Shown one piece after another: positions 15,087 to 23,792 of a DNA stretch of 64,000 bases. The notes below the pieces were generated by a model. The model ran no database searches. It worked only from the letters and a program-made list of their open reading frames with translations, and was not told the DNA's origin. The stretch is from NCBI GenBank assembly GCA_016234595.1, contig JACRBG010000023.1:1-64000 (forward strand). The letters are read 5' to 3'. Made by a program: the position numbers and the translations under genes. Source of the DNA: Chloroflexota bacterium. Its GTDB lineage: Bacteria; Chloroflexota; Anaerolineae; Aggregatilineales; J027. Every line of letters begins with the position of its first letter. Positions within the stretch are counted from its first letter, which is position 1.

Positions 15087-16682
15087 TTAGGGCTTAAAAG
15101 CCTTCAAACGATCTTTAAAGGTTGCACCAAACCACAGGTGGAAAAATCGGCGTAAAAAAGCACGTTTGAAGGGGGTATAGGGTAGCCAAAAGAGGTCAAA
15201 ACCAAAGGGGATACGGAAACGCTCGACACTAAATGTTTGGGCATAGGTGGCATCCATTAGCCCCTCTATGCCGCGTGTCCGCCCATAACCACTGGATTTG
15301 ATACCGCCCCAAGGGGTTTCGGGAGCAGACATGGAGACCACATGGTCGTTCATGCTGACCACACCAGCCTCAAGTTTTGCCATCACCCGCTTGCCACGTT
15401 CGACATCTTCCGTCCACACGCTACCTGTCAGGCCATATTCAGAATCATTGTGCAGGCGAATGGCCTCTTCTTCGCTGTCCACCGGAATGACCGGAATAAC
15501 CGGGCCAAAGGTTTCGCGCTGCATCAATTCCATATCAGCCGTAACGTTGGTGACAAGCGTGGGAGCAAAAAATCGTTCACCTCCGTCGCCTTTGGGTTCA
15601 CTAAAAGTAGTAATGGTCGCGCCTTTAGCACGTGCATCCTCAATCTGATGCTGGATAATTTTGACCTGCGCCTCGGTAATAATCGCGCCGTAGGTAGATT
15701 GGGGATTACTGTCAGGGCCGGGTCGGACATGCTTGTCCATATAATATTTCATGCGTTCAATCAATTGGTCAGCCACCGGACGCATCACATAGACACGCTC
15801 GATGGAAACACACATCTGGCCCGCATTTAAGACACCTGCCCATACCAACCCCCGCGCAGTGCGGTCAATATCGGCATCTTCCAAAACAATCGCCGCGTCT
15901 TTGCCGCCCAATTCCAAAGTTACAGGAATCAGTTTTTCGCCCGCTTTGGTCGCAATTTTGCGCCCGGTGACCTCACTCCCCGTAAAACAAATTTTGTCGG
16001 GGTGGGCATCAATCAAGGCCGCGCCGACATCACCATAGCCATGTACGATTTGAAACACATCTTCGGGAAAACCTGCTTCATAAATCGCTTTTTTAATCAG
16101 TTCGCCTGTCTGCGTTCCATACTCGGAAGGTTTGTAGAGAACTGTGTTACCTGCCACCAAGGCCGTCATGATGGGGGTGAACGATAACAGGAGGGGGAAA
16201 TTCCAAGGGGCGATCACCAAAACGACCCCATAGGGTTTACGAACGATTTTTTGGCGACGATAGGGCAGCAGCATGACATAGGTTTTACGCGGCTTGAGGG
16301 CTTTCTTGGAAACTTTGACATAATATTCGGCCATGCCAAAGACATCAATCATCTCGATACGGGCTTCATGGGCTACCTTACCCGCTTCATCCACCAACAT
16401 CTGAATCATGGCTTCATGATTGCGGTAAATGGATTTTTGGAGATTGCGGAGGAGCTTCACCCGTTCCTCAACCGGACGACTGGCCCAAGCAGGTTGGGCA
16501 GCCCGAACCCGCTGCATTATGGTTTGGATGTCTTGGGGTGTTGCGAGGGGGACTTCACCCAGTACGGCTTTGGTGACCGGGTTGATAGATTGAATGATTT
16601 TCTGTTCACCATCGGTACGATGCCCATTTTCAGGGTAGAGGCCCTGCAATGGCAGTGTTGTTGAAGCAGTCTGCTCGGTCAT
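15087..16682 (-). CDS. NAD(P)-dependent aldehyde dehydrogenase
   Basis: A 531-residue enzyme of the aldehyde dehydrogenase superfamily. It has the stabilising Asn in PWNFP (N161), the general base E257 in LELGGK and the catalytic C291 in GQMCVS. FTGSEVTG marks the cofactor loop. It oxidises an aldehyde to an acid. The last 50 residues form an unusual hydrophobic and basic extension (FGFDLFWLPYTPFKRAF), resembling the membrane-associating ends of fatty aldehyde dehydrogenases; that similarity is inference. A TATAAT box lies at 16735-16740 on the minus strand. Confidence 0.93.
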   Translation of the reverse strand: MTEQTASTTLPLQGLYPENGHRTDGEQKIIQSINPVTKAVLGEVPLATPQDIQTIMQRVRAAQPAWASRPVEERVKLLRNLQKSIYRNHEAMIQMLVDEAGKVAHEARIEMIDVFGMAEYYVKVSKKALKPRKTYVMLLPYRRQKIVRKPYGVVLVIAPWNFPLLLSFTPIMTALVAGNTVLYKPSEYGTQTGELIKKAIYEAGFPEDVFQIVHGYGDVGAALIDAHPDKICFTGSEVTGRKIATKAGEKLIPVTLELGGKDAAIVLEDADIDRTARGLVWAGVLNAGQMCVSIERVYVMRPVADQLIERMKYYMDKHVRPGPDSNPQSTYGAIITEAQVKIIQHQIEDARAKGATITTFSEPKGDGGERFFAPTLVTNVTADMELMQRETFGPVIPVIPVDSEEEAIRLHNDSEYGLTGSVWTEDVERGKRVMAKLEAGVVSMNDHVVSMSAPETPWGGIKSSGYGRTRGIEGLMDATYAQTFSVERFRIPFGFDLFWLPYTPFKRAFLRRFFHLWFGATFKDRLKAFKP

Positions 16683-16823
16683 ACCCTTTTTCTCCTAAAC
16701 CACTGTACCACCACATACAAACATACAAAATGTGATTATAGACAGGGGTAGGCAATTCTGCCACGCGATTAAACCTGCTGAAAAGAGTAGAGCAATCGCA
16801 ACGCTTTCGAACACCAAAAAACG

Positions 16824-16852
16824 TTGTGGAAAACCGTAAATAGGCATACAAT
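16824..16852 (+). promoter_or_regulatory. Promoter of the Ig-repeat lipoprotein gene
   Basis: TTGTGG (16824-16829) and TACAAT (16847-16852) with an ideal 17-base spacer, 42 bases before the chosen ATG. Confidence 0.6.
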
Positions 16853-16894
16853 GCCCTTAAAATATTGGTTTCTTCAAGTAAGGATTCAGATGCT

Positions 16895-19800
16895 ATGCCG
16901 TTACGTGCAAAACACCGTAGTCGCTTTCTGATAGTTTTTCTATTGCTATCAGCGGCACTGGTGCTTGGAGCGTGTCGGCGTGGGGGAAGTAAGGGTGATG
17001 AAGCCCCTACTTCTGTCCGGTTCCCCAGCATTACACCCGGCGGAACTTCCACGCAAACCATTCAAACACCATCGCCTTTTCCTTCACCCGGCCAAACGGG
17101 ACCAACCCCAACTAAATTTGCGGGCTTTCCAAGTGGTGGTGGAGTCGCCACCATTCCATCGAATTTACCGAATAACATCCAAATCACCTCGCCTGTCTTT
17201 GGGCAGCAAATTCAGGGATTTGTGACCGTTTTTGGGAGTGCCAGCCACCCCGATTTCATCCAGTATGCGGTGGAATTTGGGCCAGACCCAAATCCCGGTG
17301 GTTTGTATTATCCTATTACCCCTCAAGCCGTTACTGTGCCGGTCTTTAACAGTGCCTTGGGTGGCTGGAATACCAGTAGTTTGCCAGACGGACAATATCA
17401 AATCCGGCTGCATGTGTGGTTGAAGGGGGGGCGTGAAGTCAACAATGTGATTGTAGGCGGGTTGCAAGTTCGCAATCGGCTGCCAACCAATACCCCACCC
17501 CGTATCAACAATAATCCGGTGATTAGTCCAATCGCACCACTGACCTTGCGCCCCGGCATCTCGGCGACAGTGGCCCTCGGCATTTATGACCCAGACAACG
17601 ATGCAACCAGCTTCTTTGCGACGACTGATAATGTCAATGTGGCAACGGTGAGTCCGGTTGGGCAGGCGATCACCATCCAAGCCAAAGCAGCAGGTATCGC
17701 AACCGTTACTGTGCGGGTGACAGATGTACGCGGTGGATCAACGCAAACCAGCTTCCTTGTAACGGTGCAACAGACGACCACCACCAATAATCCACCCATT
17801 ATCGCCCCTATCCCCAATCAAATTATGACACAGGGGACGGTGATTACTGTGCCAGTTACCATTAGCGATCCTGATGGTGACCCAGTGACATTCACAACTA
17901 CCAGCGCCTTACCTTCGATTTTGTCGGCTACCAACGGCACGGGCCAAACCGTTATCCTTTCGGCGCTGAACGCGGGGACAACTTCCGTTACCCTCAATGC
18001 TAGTGATGGACGCGGGGGAACCTATCTGTCGGTTTTCTCAGTGGTGATTAATCCCAAATTGACCACCAATAACCCACCAGCTATCGCAGCGATTCCAAGC
18101 CAATCTTTGAATATTGGCGAAAATCGTGACCTGACCTTGAATATTGGTGATCCCGACGTTGGTGATGTGTTAACCACCAATGTCAGCAGTAACAACGCCG
18201 CCGTAACCGCGACCAAGAATTCGAATACTTCAATTCGGATTACTGGGGTAAGCGCGGGAAGTGCCCAAGTGACCGTGACGGTCAGCGATGGCAAGGGTGG
18301 CAGTGCATCCGCCGTGTTTGGCGTGACAGTCAATGCTCCACCGCCACAAAATCGCCCACCTGTGATTGCCGCAATTGCCGCCCAAACTATCAAAGTTGGG
18401 GATAACATCACGGTCAATTTAAACATCAGCGACCCTGATGGCGACAAGCTGACCTATTCAGCGACCTCGACGGATGCGGCCATAGCGGGTGCGTCAGCAG
18501 GTGAAAACAATACGATACGAGTCAATGGAGTAGCGGTTGGTAAAGCCAATGTCACTGTCTCAGTGGGCGATGGACGAGGTGGCAGCACCTCAACCAGTTT
18601 CGCAGTACAGGTTGACCCTGCGACCGTAGCTAACAAACCGCCAACGATTGCAGCGATTGCAGATATGTCGTTGACAGCAGGGCAAAGCCAATCAGTTGAT
18701 TTCGTGGCCTCCGACCCCGATGGTGATGCGTTGAATATCAATGTCGCATCGGATAATGCGGGGGTGGCAACGGCGATTCGGGAAGACGGCCAAAATCGAA
18801 TTAACGTAGCAGGCGTGGCAGGCGGTACGGCCAACATTACTGTGTCTGTAGATGACGGTAAGGGTGGTACGGCCAGCGATACCTTTGTGGTCACTGTCAC
18901 AGCACCAAATCAAGCACCAGTGATTGCGGCAGTTGGCCCACAAAACTGCCTACCCGGTCAAAGCCTAACAGTGGATTTGACAGTCAGTGATGCTGACAAT
19001 GATACGGTCACGATTGCTTCAACCTCAGATAACAGCGGCGTAGCAACCGTCAACGCTTCTAGCGAACCACTTACTATCGGGTGTGTGACACAAGGCACGG
19101 CCACGATTAGCGTCAGTGGTTCGGACGGCAGGGGTGGCACTGCTAACATCAGCTTCGGGGTAACGGTTGGGGCACCACCAAATCAAAACCCGACGATTAA
19201 TGGTGTGGGTGGTCAAACCTGCAATATCGGCGACACGCTCAATATCCCGGTTAGCTATAATGACCCCGATGGTAATACGATTACAGTCACGGCAGGTTCA
19301 GACAACGCCGGCGTGGCAACGGTTAACGCGACAGGTGAACCATTGACCGTTAATTGTGTCAGTGCAGGATCAGCCAACATTACCGTTAATGTTGATGACG
19401 GCAACGGCGGCACGGCCTCGACTTCATTTGGCATCACCGTCAACCCGCCCGCCAATCAAAACCCGACCCTTAACGCCATCAGCGGCCAGACTTGTACGGT
19501 TGGCGATACCTTGAGTGTCACCCTCAGCTACAGTGACCCCGATGGTAATTCCATCAATGTGGCCTCGTCGTCGGATAACTCCGGTGTGGCAACTGTCAAT
19601 GGCAGCGGTGAACCGCTGAGTATTTTCTGTGCCAGTGCAGGCTCGGCCAACATCACGGTCAATATTGATGACGGCAACGGCGGCACGGCCTCGACTTCAT
19701 TTGGCGTCACCGTCAATGCCCCGGCCAATCAAAACCCGACGCTTAATGCTATCAGCGGCCAGACTTGTACAGTTGGCGATACCTTGAGTGTCACCCTCAG

Positions 19801-21046
19801 CTACAGTGACCCCGATGGTAATTCCATCAATGTGGCGTCCTCGTCGGATAACCCCGGTGTGGCAACTGTCAATGGCAGTGGTGAACCGTTGAGTATCTAC
19901 TGCGCCAGTGCAGGCTCAGCCAACATCACGGTCAATATTGATGACGGCAACGGCGGCACGGCCTCGACTTCATTTGGCGTCACCGTCAATGCCCCGGCCA
20001 ATCAAAACCCGACGCTTAACCCAATTGGTGGTCAAACCTGTAATGAAGGGGATACTTTGAGTGTCGCCATTAGTTACAGCGACCCCGAAAATAATCCGAT
20101 TAGCGTTAGCTCGTTCTCGGATAACCCCGGTGTGGCGGATGTCAATGCCAGCGGTGAACCTTTAAGTGTCACCTGCTCAACGGCTGGAAACGCAAATATC
20201 ACCGTCAATATTGACGATGGTAACGGGGGTACAGCTTCGACTTCATTTGGTGTTACGGTCAATGCCATTGCACCGACCTTTGATGTCACCCAGTATCCTG
20301 AACTGCCCGACATTGGGGCACTACAAGGAATTGGTCAGGTCTATAACAATGGTCAAGGGCAAGGCAAACGCAACAATGTCTTCTCGGTGGCTGGCGATGA
20401 TTCAGTCAATGGGCCAAACTTCTTGAACGATGTTGCCACCATTCAATATGGCAACTATGGCTATCTGCAAGCGACGGTAGATTTCTATAACGTCCAAGCC
20501 GCCCACGACACAACAGGCGACACGACGACCAGTTATTACGTTCAAAGTGCGGCTAGCGGGGATGGATGGACAATTGACCGTTTGTTCGACTCCACCTATG
20601 CCAACAGTGCCATTTGTGCCCCGGGCCAAACGCCACTGGACTGCGAATTGGCTTTGTCACGGCCTGCGGTTTTGTTTATCAGCTTTAACCCAAGCAATGC
20701 TACCCAAACAGCCCCAGCGCAGTTTGAAGCCTTGCTGCAACAAGCCGTCAATACAGCACTCGCTAACGGCACCATTCCCGTCTTGGCGACCTTGCCAAAT
20801 GATGGCTTTGTTGATGCAGGCACACTTGCCCAATACAACGAAATCATCGTTACGATTGCCACTGACAACAATGTGCCGCTATGGAATGTGTATATCACGA
20901 TGCAAAACGCCTCCAACGGGGTGTATAGTGTCGGTGGATCAGGGGCAATGGATTTCAACGATGGCAGCCTATCCAGCGGTGTGAACCGTCGGAATTTGGC
21001 GGCGTTGCAAATCCTCGACAGCATCCGCCAAGCCCTATTCCCATGA
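16895..21046 (+). CDS. Large Ig/cadherin-like repeat lipoprotein with SGNH-like C-terminal domain
   Basis: A 1383-residue surface protein. The signal peptide ends in LVLGAC, a lipobox, so the mature protein is lipid-anchored. A Thr/Pro-rich linker and a single beta-domain (about 85-190) precede ten tandem Ig/cadherin-like repeats of about 90 residues, each starting N-x-x-P and containing SDPDGD-like calcium-type motifs and DGxGG. Repeats 6-10 each carry two cysteines at matching sites; repeats 1-5 carry none. A C-terminal region of about 250 residues resembles an SGNH-hydrolase fold (FSVAGDDS, PAVLFISFNPSN), but the terminal His motif is not visible. It probably acts in adhesion or wall binding. 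I chose ATG 16895 with AAGG upstream over TTG 16865. Confidence 0.85.
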   Translation: MPLRAKHRSRFLIVFLLLSAALVLGACRRGGSKGDEAPTSVRFPSITPGGTSTQTIQTPSPFPSPGQTGPTPTKFAGFPSGGGVATIPSNLPNNIQITSPVFGQQIQGFVTVFGSASHPDFIQYAVEFGPDPNPGGLYYPITPQAVTVPVFNSALGGWNTSSLPDGQYQIRLHVWLKGGREVNNVIVGGLQVRNRLPTNTPPRINNNPVISPIAPLTLRPGISATVALGIYDPDNDATSFFATTDNVNVATVSPVGQAITIQAKAAGIATVTVRVTDVRGGSTQTSFLVTVQQTTTTNNPPIIAPIPNQIMTQGTVITVPVTISDPDGDPVTFTTTSALPSILSATNGTGQTVILSALNAGTTSVTLNASDGRGGTYLSVFSVVINPKLTTNNPPAIAAIPSQSLNIGENRDLTLNIGDPDVGDVLTTNVSSNNAAVTATKNSNTSIRITGVSAGSAQVTVTVSDGKGGSASAVFGVTVNAPPPQNRPPVIAAIAAQTIKVGDNITVNLNISDPDGDKLTYSATSTDAAIAGASAGENNTIRVNGVAVGKANVTVSVGDGRGGSTSTSFAVQVDPATVANKPPTIAAIADMSLTAGQSQSVDFVASDPDGDALNINVASDNAGVATAIREDGQNRINVAGVAGGTANITVSVDDGKGGTASDTFVVTVTAPNQAPVIAAVGPQNCLPGQSLTVDLTVSDADNDTVTIASTSDNSGVATVNASSEPLTIGCVTQGTATISVSGSDGRGGTANISFGVTVGAPPNQNPTINGVGGQTCNIGDTLNIPVSYNDPDGNTITVTAGSDNAGVATVNATGEPLTVNCVSAGSANITVNVDDGNGGTASTSFGITVNPPANQNPTLNAISGQTCTVGDTLSVTLSYSDPDGNSINVASSSDNSGVATVNGSGEPLSIFCASAGSANITVNIDDGNGGTASTSFGVTVNAPANQNPTLNAISGQTCTVGDTLSVTLSYSDPDGNSINVASSSDNPGVATVNGSGEPLSIYCASAGSANITVNIDDGNGGTASTSFGVTVNAPANQNPTLNPIGGQTCNEGDTLSVAISYSDPENNPISVSSFSDNPGVADVNASGEPLSVTCSTAGNANITVNIDDGNGGTASTSFGVTVNAIAPTFDVTQYPELPDIGALQGIGQVYNNGQGQGKRNNVFSVAGDDSVNGPNFLNDVATIQYGNYGYLQATVDFYNVQAAHDTTGDTTTSYYVQSAASGDGWTIDRLFDSTYANSAICAPGQTPLDCELALSRPAVLFISFNPSNATQTAPAQFEALLQQAVNTALANGTIPVLATLPNDGFVDAGTLAQYNEIIVTIATDNNVPLWNVYITMQNASNGVYSVGGSGAMDFNDGSLSSGVNRRNLAALQILDSIRQALFP
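19451..20269 (+). repeat. Three tandem 273-bp in-frame repeats
   Basis: Units start at 19451, 19724 and 19997 with exact 273-base spacing (91 codons). The first two are nearly identical in DNA, differing at only a few positions; the third has diverged more. They code for Ig-like repeats 8-10 of the lipoprotein. The near identity suggests recent duplication or ongoing gene conversion. Assembly across this region could collapse copies. Confidence 0.9.
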
Positions 21047-21068
21047 TATTCCACGCCTAATTCTCGAC

Positions 21069-21105
21069 GCCCTTCTAACCAATGGCTAGAAGGGTGTTTT
21101 TTTTT
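21069..21105 (+). terminator. Rho-independent terminator of the lipoprotein gene
   Basis: The stem CCCTTCTA/TAGAAGGG (21070-21077 and 21087-21094) with a 9-base loop is followed by TG and nine T. This is a strong terminator 23 bases after the stop. Confidence 0.9.
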
Positions 21106-21170
21106 CGGCGACTTGCGCTATACTGCGATGGCCTATTTATCAACTGGAGTCAGTAGTTATCATCACATTT

Positions 21171-21881
21171 ATGAGACGCTATACCAATTGGACAGTGGTT
21201 CTTATCAGTGGACTTCTCGCAGTGGCTGCGGTCACCTCGACCTATTGGGTTCCCAAAGTGCAACCGTCGCTGATTGATACCAGCAGCGACACTGACAAAT
21301 TTAGCTGTGCCGACTATATCAATGGTGACCAATGCAATACGCTGCGGGAGACCTATAAAACCAATCCTGAGCTGGCATTGGCCCAGCAAGCAGCCCTTGA
21401 CCCTGATGCAGAAAAAGAAGTGGCGAACGAAGATACGCTCAGTGAAATTGCCGAGAGTATGATGGAAGGGACATCGGATACCCCAACCACCACAAAAATC
21501 AAGAGCGGTACATTCAATAGCTTTGATGCTGTTCGCGGAGCCGAGGGAAATGCAACCATTTATGAAATCGCGACGGTGGATGGCACACTAGTTAAACGGA
21601 TTCTGCGTTTTGAAAATGCCTTTGACCGAACTTTCCGCATAATCAATGGGCCAGATTTGTATGTCTACCTTAGCCAATCCCAAAATCCGCTGACCATTGA
21701 CCAGATGAATGAAGGCACTTTGGGAGCAGTTGAAATCAGCATCATTAAGGGCAATATCGGCGAACAAAACTATGAACTGCCCTCTGACCTTGATGTGACG
21801 CAATATAACAGCGTAGTTATCTATTCCAAGCAGTACAACCTGTTGTATAGTGTGGCCCCGATTGTAGGGGTAGCCAATTAG
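21171..21881 (+). CDS. DM13-domain secreted protein
   Basis: A 236-residue protein with an N-terminal membrane or signal segment (about 8-25) and a DM13 domain at about 110-232. The domain shows SGTFNSFD, the FENAFDRTFRIINGPDLYVYLS strand in pieces, GNIGEQNYELP and SVVIYSKQYNLLYSVAP. DM13 domains are thought to act in extracellular redox chemistry, using a nearly invariant Cys in the last motif; here that position is Ser (IYSK). Two cysteines lie in the N-terminal part instead. A TATACT at 21119-21124 may be its -10 box. CutA follows after eight bases. Confidence 0.78.
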   Translation: MRRYTNWTVVLISGLLAVAAVTSTYWVPKVQPSLIDTSSDTDKFSCADYINGDQCNTLRETYKTNPELALAQQAALDPDAEKEVANEDTLSEIAESMMEGTSDTPTTTKIKSGTFNSFDAVRGAEGNATIYEIATVDGTLVKRILRFENAFDRTFRIINGPDLYVYLSQSQNPLTIDQMNEGTLGAVEISIIKGNIGEQNYELPSDLDVTQYNSVVIYSKQYNLLYSVAPIVGVAN

Positions 21882-21889
21882 AGGCGGGC

Positions 21890-22213
21890 ATGGGTGATTA
21901 TTTGGTCGTTTTAGTCACGGCGAGTTCGGAAGAACAGGCACGTAAAATCGCAGGTGAATTGTTGGCGAAAAAGCTCATCGCCTGCGCCAATCTGGTTCCC
22001 GTGCGCTCGATGTTTATCTGGCAAGATCAAGTTCAAGACGAGGCCGAAGTCTTGATGATCCTCAAGACCACCACGACTGCTTTTAAAGAAAAGTTGGAGG
22101 CCGAAATCAAACAACTGCACAGCTATGAAGTGCCCGAAATTATTGGGATGCCAGTTGTGCTGGGGTCAGCGGAGTATCTGAAGTGGATTGGGGATAACAT
22201 AACGGGGCTATAA
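21890..22213 (+). CDS. cutA: CutA1-like divalent-cation tolerance protein
   Basis: A 107-residue protein matching CutA1 over its full length: LVTASSEEQARKIAGELL, LIACANLVP, MILKTTTTAF and the C-terminal EYLKWIGDNI. CutA1 forms trimers that resemble PII proteins and has been linked to copper tolerance, although its true role is unsettled. It is probably co-transcribed with the DM13 gene, eight bases upstream. The stop lies beside the tRNA terminator of the opposite strand. Confidence 0.93.
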   Translation: MGDYLVVLVTASSEEQARKIAGELLAKKLIACANLVPVRSMFIWQDQVQDEAEVLMILKTTTTAFKEKLEAEIKQLHSYEVPEIIGMPVVLGSAEYLKWIGDNITGL

Positions 22214-22239
22214 AACAAAAAACCGGCCTTACGCCGGAA
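22213..22239 (-). terminator. Terminator of the tRNA-Gly transcript
   Basis: Read on the minus strand, CCGGC/GCCGG (22233-22237 and 22223-22227) flank a 5-base loop, followed by TTTTTTGTTTT. It lies nine bases after the tRNA 3' end. Confidence 0.8.
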
Positions 22240-22247
22240 ATTGATTG

Positions 22248-22319
22248 AGCGGGCGACGAGATTCGAACTCGTGACCTTCTCCTTGGCAAGGAGACGCTAT
22301 ACCACTAAGCCACGCCCGC
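22248..22319 (-). tRNA. tRNA-Gly (anticodon GCC)
   Basis: A full cloverleaf can be drawn on the minus strand. The acceptor stem is GCGGGCG/CGCCCGC, the D-loop contains AGTGGTATAG, the anticodon stem-loop is TCTCC-TTGCCAA-GGAGA with anticodon GCC, and the T arm is ACGAG-TTCGAAT-CTCGT. The discriminator base is U, as expected for tRNA-Gly. The 3' CCA is not encoded, since the genome continues CAA, so it must be added by the CCA enzyme. It is a single-gene transcript with its own terminator. Confidence 0.97.
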
Positions 22320-22364
22320 ATTTCATTTTGTTAACACACATAATCTTAGCGTGCAATTGCTCGA

Positions 22365-22949
22365 ATGTCAAGATCATTCCTAAAAAAAATCTGTGTTTTG
22401 TCGGGGGGTGGATTCAGCCTGCTTGTGCTATTGGTTGCCTGCCATCCAAGCCTACCAGCCGCCGCGCCACCGACCATTCAGCCCACCAACACACTGCCGA
22501 TTTTGAGAAGTGAGTTGACACCCATCAGCGTTGAGACGGCCACACCTATGCTGCCGGCTGGATATGTGGATGCGGCCTATGTTTTGGATGGCGTGTGTTA
22601 TGATGCCCTGCACATCATGGTTGGCACACCAATCGTGTTACGCTCCCAAGCTGACCTTGACCAATATTTTAATAACCTGAACAGTTTAGGGGTATGTGAA
22701 GGGGTCATGCTGGCCCCAACCTTTGATTTTTCGGGGCAAATCTTGGTTGGGCAAATCCAAATGGGGCAAGGCTGTGATGCCAATTTATATCCCAGTCCGC
22801 CCACAACAGATACACAAGTGCGAACGGTCACGATTTGGGTACAATTTGCAGTGACACCCGACTGTGATTACGAGGTGATGGGGATTTTTCTGATGGCAAT
22901 TGCCCCTCCACCCGATGATTACCAAGTCGTGGTGACGATCCAGCCCTAA
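22365..22949 (+). CDS. Putative lipoprotein of unknown function
   Basis: A 194-residue exported protein. The N-terminus has two Lys, a hydrophobic stretch and LLVAC, a likely lipobox at about residue 26. The mature part is short, with a Thr/Pro-rich linker, then a domain containing four cysteines (GVCYDAL, LGVCEGV, GQGCDANL, PDCDYEV) that could form two disulfides. I do not recognise the domain. It starts 45 bases from the divergent tRNA and ends 17 bases before the isomerase gene. Confidence 0.72.
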   Translation: MSRSFLKKICVLSGGGFSLLVLLVACHPSLPAAAPPTIQPTNTLPILRSELTPISVETATPMLPAGYVDAAYVLDGVCYDALHIMVGTPIVLRSQADLDQYFNNLNSLGVCEGVMLAPTFDFSGQILVGQIQMGQGCDANLYPSPPTTDTQVRTVTIWVQFAVTPDCDYEVMGIFLMAIAPPPDDYQVVVTIQP

Positions 22950-22966
22950 CCAAGTGGGAGAACCTA

Positions 22967-23791
22967 ATGATGCAAATCGCGTGTCATGCGTGGGCCTATA
23001 ACAATTTACCGTTGCGTGAGGCGATTGGAACCATTGCGCGGCTCGGTTTTCGTTCAATTGATTTGGGTACTGGCCCGCATATTGATGTGATTGAGGCCGC
23101 CCGTAATCCTGAAAAATATGGGGTGGCGGTACGGCGGGTGGTCGAGGATTTTAATTTGAACGTCACGGATTTGTATTTGCTGTTGCCCCATGTCAATGCC
23201 CCTGATCCGGCTCGACGAGAAGCTCAACTACTGCTTTTTCGACGCCTCATTCCATTTGCGATTGAGCTAGGCACGCCGGGCATCACGGTATCACCGGGGT
23301 TGATTCAACCCGATGGGCCAGAACATAGTCTTGCCCGAACCGTACCAGCCTTACAACGTATTGTAGACACCACCGAAAACACCGATTTACGTATTTCTTT
23401 TGAACCCCATTTGGATTCATCCGCTGCCACGCCTGAAAATGCCATCTTGCTGGTTGAAGCTGTGCCGGGATTGAGTTTAACGCTGGACGTGGCCCATTTG
23501 GTGACACAGGGGATTACGTGGCGCAATATCCGCATGTTATTTGAACACACAGCGCATGTGCAAGTGCGACAGGCTCGCCGAGATCGGCTGCAAGTGCCCT
23601 TTGAAAAAGGTAAGCTGGATTTAGAGCAATTGATGGTTGATCTGGCTGAAGCCGATTATCATGGGGTGGTTTCGGTGGAATATATGACCACGTTTGGGTG
23701 GCATGGCATGATGGAAGTCAATATCACGCAGGAGATCGTTAAGACACGGGATGCCCTGCGTGATTTGCGGTTGCAAGTGCTGCAAGAATAG
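22967..23791 (+). CDS. Sugar phosphate isomerase/epimerase-like TIM-barrel protein
   Basis: A 274-residue protein of the xylose isomerase-like / AP endonuclease 2 superfamily. It opens with the typical pattern CHAWAYNNLPLREAIG and LGFRSIDLG. Candidate metal ligands are in SFEPHLDS, LTLDVAHL, HVQVRQARR and GVVSVEYM. Members interconvert ketose and aldose sugars or inositol derivatives. The substrate cannot be read, and no sugar operon surrounds it. GGGAG lies seven bases before the ATG. Confidence 0.82.
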   Translation: MMQIACHAWAYNNLPLREAIGTIARLGFRSIDLGTGPHIDVIEAARNPEKYGVAVRRVVEDFNLNVTDLYLLLPHVNAPDPARREAQLLLFRRLIPFAIELGTPGITVSPGLIQPDGPEHSLARTVPALQRIVDTTENTDLRISFEPHLDSSAATPENAILLVEAVPGLSLTLDVAHLVTQGITWRNIRMLFEHTAHVQVRQARRDRLQVPFEKGKLDLEQLMVDLAEADYHGVVSVEYMTTFGWHGMMEVNITQEIVKTRDALRDLRLQVLQE

Positions 23792-23792
23792 C

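Noticed and set aside
15342-16664. Open frames on the plus strand opposite the aldehyde dehydrogenase gene
   Set aside because: They are antisense to a well-supported enzyme gene, with no ribosome sites and no recognisable domains.
18022-19728. Several long open frames on the minus strand inside the Ig-repeat gene
   Set aside because: They are antisense to a repetitive Thr/Asn/Gly-rich coding region, repeat with it, lack ribosome sites and have unusual Pro/Ser/Ala/Val-only composition. They are shadows of the repeat.
19451-20269. Tandem repeats considered as a CRISPR-like or mobile repeat array
   Set aside because: The period is 273 bp, exactly 91 codons, and the copies are in frame within one protein. 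There are no short direct repeats with unique spacers.
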